In this document: positions 13,607 to 16,773 of the stretch, piece after piece
Layout of the letters: each line of letters begins with the position of its first letter
How positions within the stretch are numbered: position 1 is the stretch's first letter
Assembly (NCBI GenBank): GCA_015520975.1
Contig: WAOZ01000122.1
Span: forward strand, 1-16,773
From: DHVE2 group archaeon
GTDB lineage: Archaea > Thermoplasmatota > Thermoplasmata > Thermoplasmatales > Aciduliprofundaceae
DNA: 16,773 nt
Direction: 5' to 3'
Program-made: the position numbers and the translations under genes
Notes under the pieces: generated by a model
Told to the model about the DNA's origin: nothing
Databases searched by the model: none
Seen by the model: only the letters and a program-made list of their open reading frames with translations

Positions 13607-15008
13607 CACCGGAATACCGACGCTGGATAAAATCTTGGGAGGAGGATATCTTCCGAAAAGCTTTAATTTAATCAGCGGAAGCCGGGGTGCGGGGAAAACC
13701 CTTTACACGATAAATTATCTTTTATGGAATGCAGAGCAAGGCAAGGATGTGCTTTATGTATCTCTGGAGGAATCCTGGGATAGTGTTATAAGCAATCTTC
13801 CAAACGGAATGGCAGAAAGATACGCGCAGGTTAAAAAGAAGGTGCATTACCTCGATTTTGGGAGTTTAAGACCTCTGATAGGCAGAGAGGCGCTGAATGT
13901 CAGAACCCTCACAGAGGCTATAATAAGCAGCATAAAAGTACATCAGGCGGATATAGTGGCGCTGGACGGGATAGCACCGCTGGTGCTTGTTTACGATAAG
14001 GAAAGAGATGTGAGAAGTGCCATATTTGAAATAAGTCAGAGATTGAAATCGGTGGGGGCTACAACAGTGTTTACAAGCGAGGAAACGGAGGGTAAAATAA
14101 GCCGCTATGGCGTTGAAGAATATGTGGCCGACTGTGTTGCTGTTATACATTACGACGGTGTGAAAAGAAGGTTGCAGGTACTCAAAATGAGGGGCAGTGA
14201 GTTTATAGGCGGTAAACATGGGTTCGTGATAACGAAGAAAGGAATACAGGTGTATCCACGGGTTTTACCATCGGTGGAACAAACCGTGAAAAAACCGGAG
14301 GAATTTGGAATAAAAGGCATGGACGAACTGCTGGGCGGCAAGCTTACGCCCGGCGATGTGACAATGCTTACAGGACCGCCCGGAACAGGCAAGACCGTTA
14401 TCGCGTTGCTGTTCGCAGCCAAAGCTCTCACAGAAGGTAAGAAGGTGCTTTACATATCCTTTGAAAGAATGCCAAAAACTCTTATTTCAATACTGAAAAA
14501 TATGGGAATAAAAATTGAACCGTCGAATATAATTTATGTCAATCCGATGGATATTGATCCTTACGAATTCATGTGGAAAGTTCACAGAAAAAGCGAAGGT
14601 GCAACGCGTGTAGTGTTTGATGGAATCAACGCTGTTTTAATGGAAAAAGAGGAATACACGCATATGATACACACGCTTTTCAATTATTTAAAAAGAAAAG
14701 GAGTATTTTCCCTCATCACATACAGCACATCGGATATAATATCTTCATATACTCTTGGAGATCCTTATCTCACACATATTTCCGACAACATTATTAATTT
14801 GAGATACGCGGAGATAGGCTCTGAGTTGAAAAAGATACTACTGATTATCAGGAGTCGCACCGGGACGCATGATAGAAGCATAATAGAGTACAGAATAGGA
14901 CGTCGTGGAGTAACCATATTAGGAAAAGTGGAGGAAATGGAGGGTGTTATAAGTGGAACACCGAGACATCTGGAAATTAAAAAACGGGTTGAGAAGTTCT
15001 TCAAGTGA
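13596..15008 (+). CDS. KaiC-like double RecA-domain ATPase
   Basis: This 470-residue protein has two KaiC domains in tandem, the arrangement of circadian KaiC, but archaeal members are generally thought to work in signal transduction. Domain 1: GIPTLDKILGGGYLP (6-20), Walker A GSRGAGKT (28-35), the paired glutamates Glu58-Glu59 in YVSLEES, Walker B DIVALDG (119-125), and KMRGS (198-202). Domain 2: GIKGMDELLGGKL (238-250), Walker A GPPGTGKT (260-267), Glu290-Arg291 where a Glu-Glu pair is usual, Walker B RVVFDG (338-343). GGAGGT lies eight bases before the ATG, which overlaps the RHH gene. A small membrane-protein gene starts 6 bp after its stop. A distant RadA/Sms role is less likely because no zinc finger or protease domain is present. 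Confidence 0.9.
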   Translation: MRVSTGIPTLDKILGGGYLPKSFNLISGSRGAGKTLYTINYLLWNAEQGKDVLYVSLEESWDSVISNLPNGMAERYAQVKKKVHYLDFGSLRPLIGREALNVRTLTEAIISSIKVHQADIVALDGIAPLVLVYDKERDVRSAIFEISQRLKSVGATTVFTSEETEGKISRYGVEEYVADCVAVIHYDGVKRRLQVLKMRGSEFIGGKHGFVITKKGIQVYPRVLPSVEQTVKKPEEFGIKGMDELLGGKLTPGDVTMLTGPPGTGKTVIALLFAAKALTEGKKVLYISFERMPKTLISILKNMGIKIEPSNIIYVNPMDIDPYEFMWKVHRKSEGATRVVFDGINAVLMEKEEYTHMIHTLFNYLKRKGVFSLITYSTSDIISSYTLGDPYLTHISDNIINLRYAEIGSELKKILLIIRSRTGTHDRSIIEYRIGRRGVTILGKVEEMEGVISGTPRHLEIKKRVEKFFK

Positions 15009-15014
15009 TGAACA

Positions 15015-15629
15015 ATGTGCATCTCGATGTTCTCTTTACTGATTCTTTTTCTCATCGTTTTTATCGTTTACATGAAAAAAAACCGTTACATATCAGTGGC
15101 ATTTTTATACCTCACGGTAACATACATATTTCTTGTAGCGGGTGTGTTGTTCAAAAACACAACGGCTATAACGGTTATGCTTTTATTGCTCGCTTTTGCC
15201 ACGCCGTGCTCTGCTGCAACATTCTCGTACATAATAACAAATAACAGAAAATTCAGCGGAGGATTGTTCAGCGTGTTTTTTGTATTGTGGTTATACTTTT
15301 TGTACACCCTGATAACAAATCCACCACAGATCGCGTTAACAGATTCTATGCTACATGTTATTGTCACATCGTACACAATGTTCATTATAACTTACGGATT
15401 TTTCTTACCGGCGCTTACCATAAATTTTATAGTTCTTTTAACAGCGTTTGAGACGAGGGATATCTCTACCAAATTGATTATAATATTCCATTCCATATCT
15501 ATTTCAGCCTACGGCATCGCGACATACTATTTGATGATAGATCCCATAACCGCGCATGCATATTTCATTTTAACTGCGCTATTGCTAATAGAGATGGTGG
15601 TTCTGGGGGTGATGAAACGCTCCAGATAA
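15015..15629 (+). CDS. Polytopic membrane protein, about seven transmembrane helices, function unknown
   Basis: This 204-residue protein is almost wholly hydrophobic. Likely spans lie near residues 5-20, 27-45, 50-74, 82-100, 112-143 (probably one long or two short helices), 150-170 and 178-198. I recognise no catalytic motif. Charged turns are short (KKNRY, NNRKF, KRSR). The layout resembles the 7TM sensory region found at the N-terminus of many archaeal histidine kinases, but here no kinase follows. The ATG at 15015 has GTGATG four bases upstream; ATG 15027 is an alternative that would lose four residues. It lies 6 bp after the KaiC-like gene, and its stop shares one base with the next membrane gene's start, so it is the third gene of the operon. 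Sensor function is inference from topology and context. Confidence 0.75.
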   Translation: MCISMFSLLILFLIVFIVYMKKNRYISVAFLYLTVTYIFLVAGVLFKNTTAITVMLLLLAFATPCSAATFSYIITNNRKFSGGLFSVFFVLWLYFLYTLITNPPQIALTDSMLHVIVTSYTMFIITYGFFLPALTINFIVLLTAFETRDISTKLIIIFHSISISAYGIATYYLMIDPITAHAYFILTALLLIEMVVLGVMKRSR

Positions 15630-16234
15630 TGTACTACATCCTATTTCTATACACTCTTTATGTGAGTTATTACATATATCGTAAAGGAGGCGAGGCGCGC
15701 GGTTATCTGGCATTTGGAATTTTTTCTATTGCGGCGGCGGAATATACAGAAATCGCAGGAATGGCAAATCCGCAGGTATATCCGCTGCTTTTCAAATTCT
15801 CGCTTATAGGTTTTGTCCTTGCAATATATCTTTTTTACAGATCAGCACAGATACTGTTCACTTATGAAAAAAGAAAACTCCCCGTTATTGTTCTCCTGCT
15901 GTTTGTTGGAGTCACACTTTTCGTGCCTGTGATAAAAAGCGTTGAGGTTGTTAATGGATATATCGTTGAACATTTCACCATATATGGCCTTTTTGCGGTG
16001 ATGTATTTTGTCTATTATCTTACACTTTTTATCTTTGAAAATAGAAGGCTTGCCAGAATCATAACAAACGCGGAAATAAAAAGAAAACAGCAAAGATATG
16101 CGAGTATAATAGTCGCACTCGTAATATCTGTCGTGATATGCCATGCAGTATCCATTCTTTTAAAGCTCCCGCCGCTTGATATAATTTCAGCGACTTTTTT
16201 TATAGCGCTGCTCAAATCAATGTTCAAACGCTAA
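15629..16234 (+). CDS. Second polytopic membrane protein of the KaiC operon, function unknown
   Basis: This 201-residue membrane protein has about six or seven hydrophobic spans (near 1-17, 26-44, 50-72, 84-103, 115-137, 155-178 and 180-197). Basic loops such as IYRKGGEARG, YEKRKLP and the long NRRLARIITNAEIKRKQQR (about 137-155) would be cytoplasmic. The long basic loop is a possible docking site for a soluble partner. Its size, span spacing and lack of motifs parallel the preceding membrane protein, suggesting the two are distant paralogues or a heteromeric pair. The ATG overlaps the upstream stop by one base (TAATG) with GGGGGTGATG about 14 bases upstream. It is the last gene of the operon. 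No homologous family is recognised by eye. Confidence 0.75.
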   Translation: MYYILFLYTLYVSYYIYRKGGEARGYLAFGIFSIAAAEYTEIAGMANPQVYPLLFKFSLIGFVLAIYLFYRSAQILFTYEKRKLPVIVLLLFVGVTLFVPVIKSVEVVNGYIVEHFTIYGLFAVMYFVYYLTLFIFENRRLARIITNAEIKRKQQRYASIIVALVISVVICHAVSILLKLPPLDIISATFFIALLKSMFKR

Positions 16235-16243
16235 CATTTTAAT
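16235..16243 (+). promoter_or_regulatory. Candidate TATA box of aspS
   Basis: ATTTTAATC is centred about 26 bp before the aspS ATG at 16265, and no ribosome binding site lies between. This spacing predicts a leaderless aspS transcript. Confidence 0.5.
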
Positions 16244-16264
16244 CCTTTACGGCAATCGCCAATC

Positions 16265-16773
16265 ATGTACAGAACACACACAACAAAGGAAGCATCGCAG
16301 TTAAACAATGAAGAGGTAAAAGTATGTGGATGGGTGCATGATATAAGGGTGCTTGGAAGAATAGCGTTCATAATCCTGAGGGATAGATACGGTTTTGCGC
16401 AGATAACGCTTATAAAAAGTCATATTGGCAAGGAAAAATACAAAGAATACACCAAAATACCCCGCGAGAGCGTCATCTGCGTCAAAGGTAAGGTGCAGCA
16501 GACCGAACAGGCCAAACTTGGGTTTGAAATACTCCCCGAAGAAATAAATATTTTGAACAGGGCTGAGAGCCCGCTACCGCTTGGCGTTGCCGATAAGGTG
16601 GATGCGGAAATAGATACGCGCATAGAAAACAGGTTCATCGATCTAAGAAAGCCGGAGGTTATGGCCATATTCAAAATCAGACACACAATTCTCCAGGGAA
16701 TAAGAGAAACTCTTTTAAATCACAATTTTCTGGAGGTACACACACCCAAAATCGTGGCTACGGCAACGGAGGG
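16265..16773 (+). CDS. aspS: Aspartyl-tRNA synthetase, archaeal type, 3' part cut by window edge
   Basis: AspRS charges tRNA-Asp and, in non-discriminating forms, also tRNA-Asn with aspartate. The first 169 residues are visible: an anticodon-binding OB domain (about 1-105; VCGWVHDIRVLGRIAFIILRD at 20-40, KLGFEILPEEI at 84-94, LNRAESPLPL at 97-106) and the beginning of the catalytic domain. The latter includes DTRIENRFIDLRKPEVMAIF (class II motif 1 region, 117-136) and FLEVHTPKIVATATEG reaching the edge. The match to Thermococcus-type AspRS is extensive. His25 occupies the position of a tryptophan tied to tRNA-Asp discrimination, while Lys84 keeps the discriminating-type residue, so tRNA specificity is uncertain. 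The ATG at 16265 lacks a ribosome binding site, suggesting a leaderless message. Confidence 0.95.
   Translation, partial: MYRTHTTKEASQLNNEEVKVCGWVHDIRVLGRIAFIILRDRYGFAQITLIKSHIGKEKYKEYTKIPRESVICVKGKVQQTEQAKLGFEILPEEINILNRAESPLPLGVADKVDAEIDTRIENRFIDLRKPEVMAIFKIRHTILQGIRETLLNHNFLEVHTPKIVATATE

Noticed and set aside
13596..15008. Circadian clock KaiC
   Set aside because: No kaiA or kaiB is nearby, the second domain lacks the paired catalytic glutamate, and no clear Ser-Thr autophosphorylation site is seen. Most archaeal KaiC-like proteins are not clock components.

Overview
The window is chromosomal DNA from an archaeon, most likely a euryarchaeote and plausibly Thermoplasmata-like; the lineage is inference. 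The evidence is an archaeal information-processing set: Trm1, RPA subunits with a zinc finger, an archaeal-type AspRS, MptD and a THEP1 NTPase. TATA-type promoters sit 20-30 bp upstream of genes, and strong GGTGAT-like ribosome binding sites are mixed with apparently leaderless starts. I see no tRNA or rRNA gene, CRISPR array, transposase or phage gene. No stretch longer than about 200 bp lacks a gene.

Layout. (1) 1-1827, minus strand: a tight mptD - THEP1 NTPase - trm1 operon; trm1 runs off the left edge. (2) 2006-4465, plus strand: an MgtE/SLC41-type divalent cation transporter and a CPA2-type Na+/H+ antiporter. (3) 4452-6592, minus strand: a translationally coupled pair encoding a zinc-finger RPA (ssDNA-binding) subunit and a second OB-fold/winged-helix RPA subunit. 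The tail of this pair overlaps the antiporter gene by 14 bp. (4) 6761-11295, plus strand: a 1313-residue TPR protein with an acidic tail, coupled by a 4-bp overlap to a site-2-type intramembrane protease. (5) 11371-12483, plus strand: gcvT. It is bracketed by a pair of 22-bp inverted elements, each lying just beyond the stop codon of an outer gene. (6) 12554-13129, minus strand: pdxT. (7) About 13235-16234, plus strand: a four-gene operon encoding a ribbon-helix-helix-like protein, a double-domain KaiC-like ATPase and two small polytopic membrane proteins. (8) 16265 to the right edge: aspS, 5' part.

How the genes relate. mptD and gcvT both belong to reduced-pterin one-carbon metabolism. pdxT makes PLP, the cofactor of the glycine cleavage P-protein, so gcvT and pdxT may be functionally linked. 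The two RPA genes form one replication/repair unit. The parts most worth further attention are the RHH-KaiC-membrane protein operon, which looks like a compact membrane signalling module; the TPR/protease pair, which looks like a possible regulated-proteolysis unit; and the repeated 3'-end element around gcvT.
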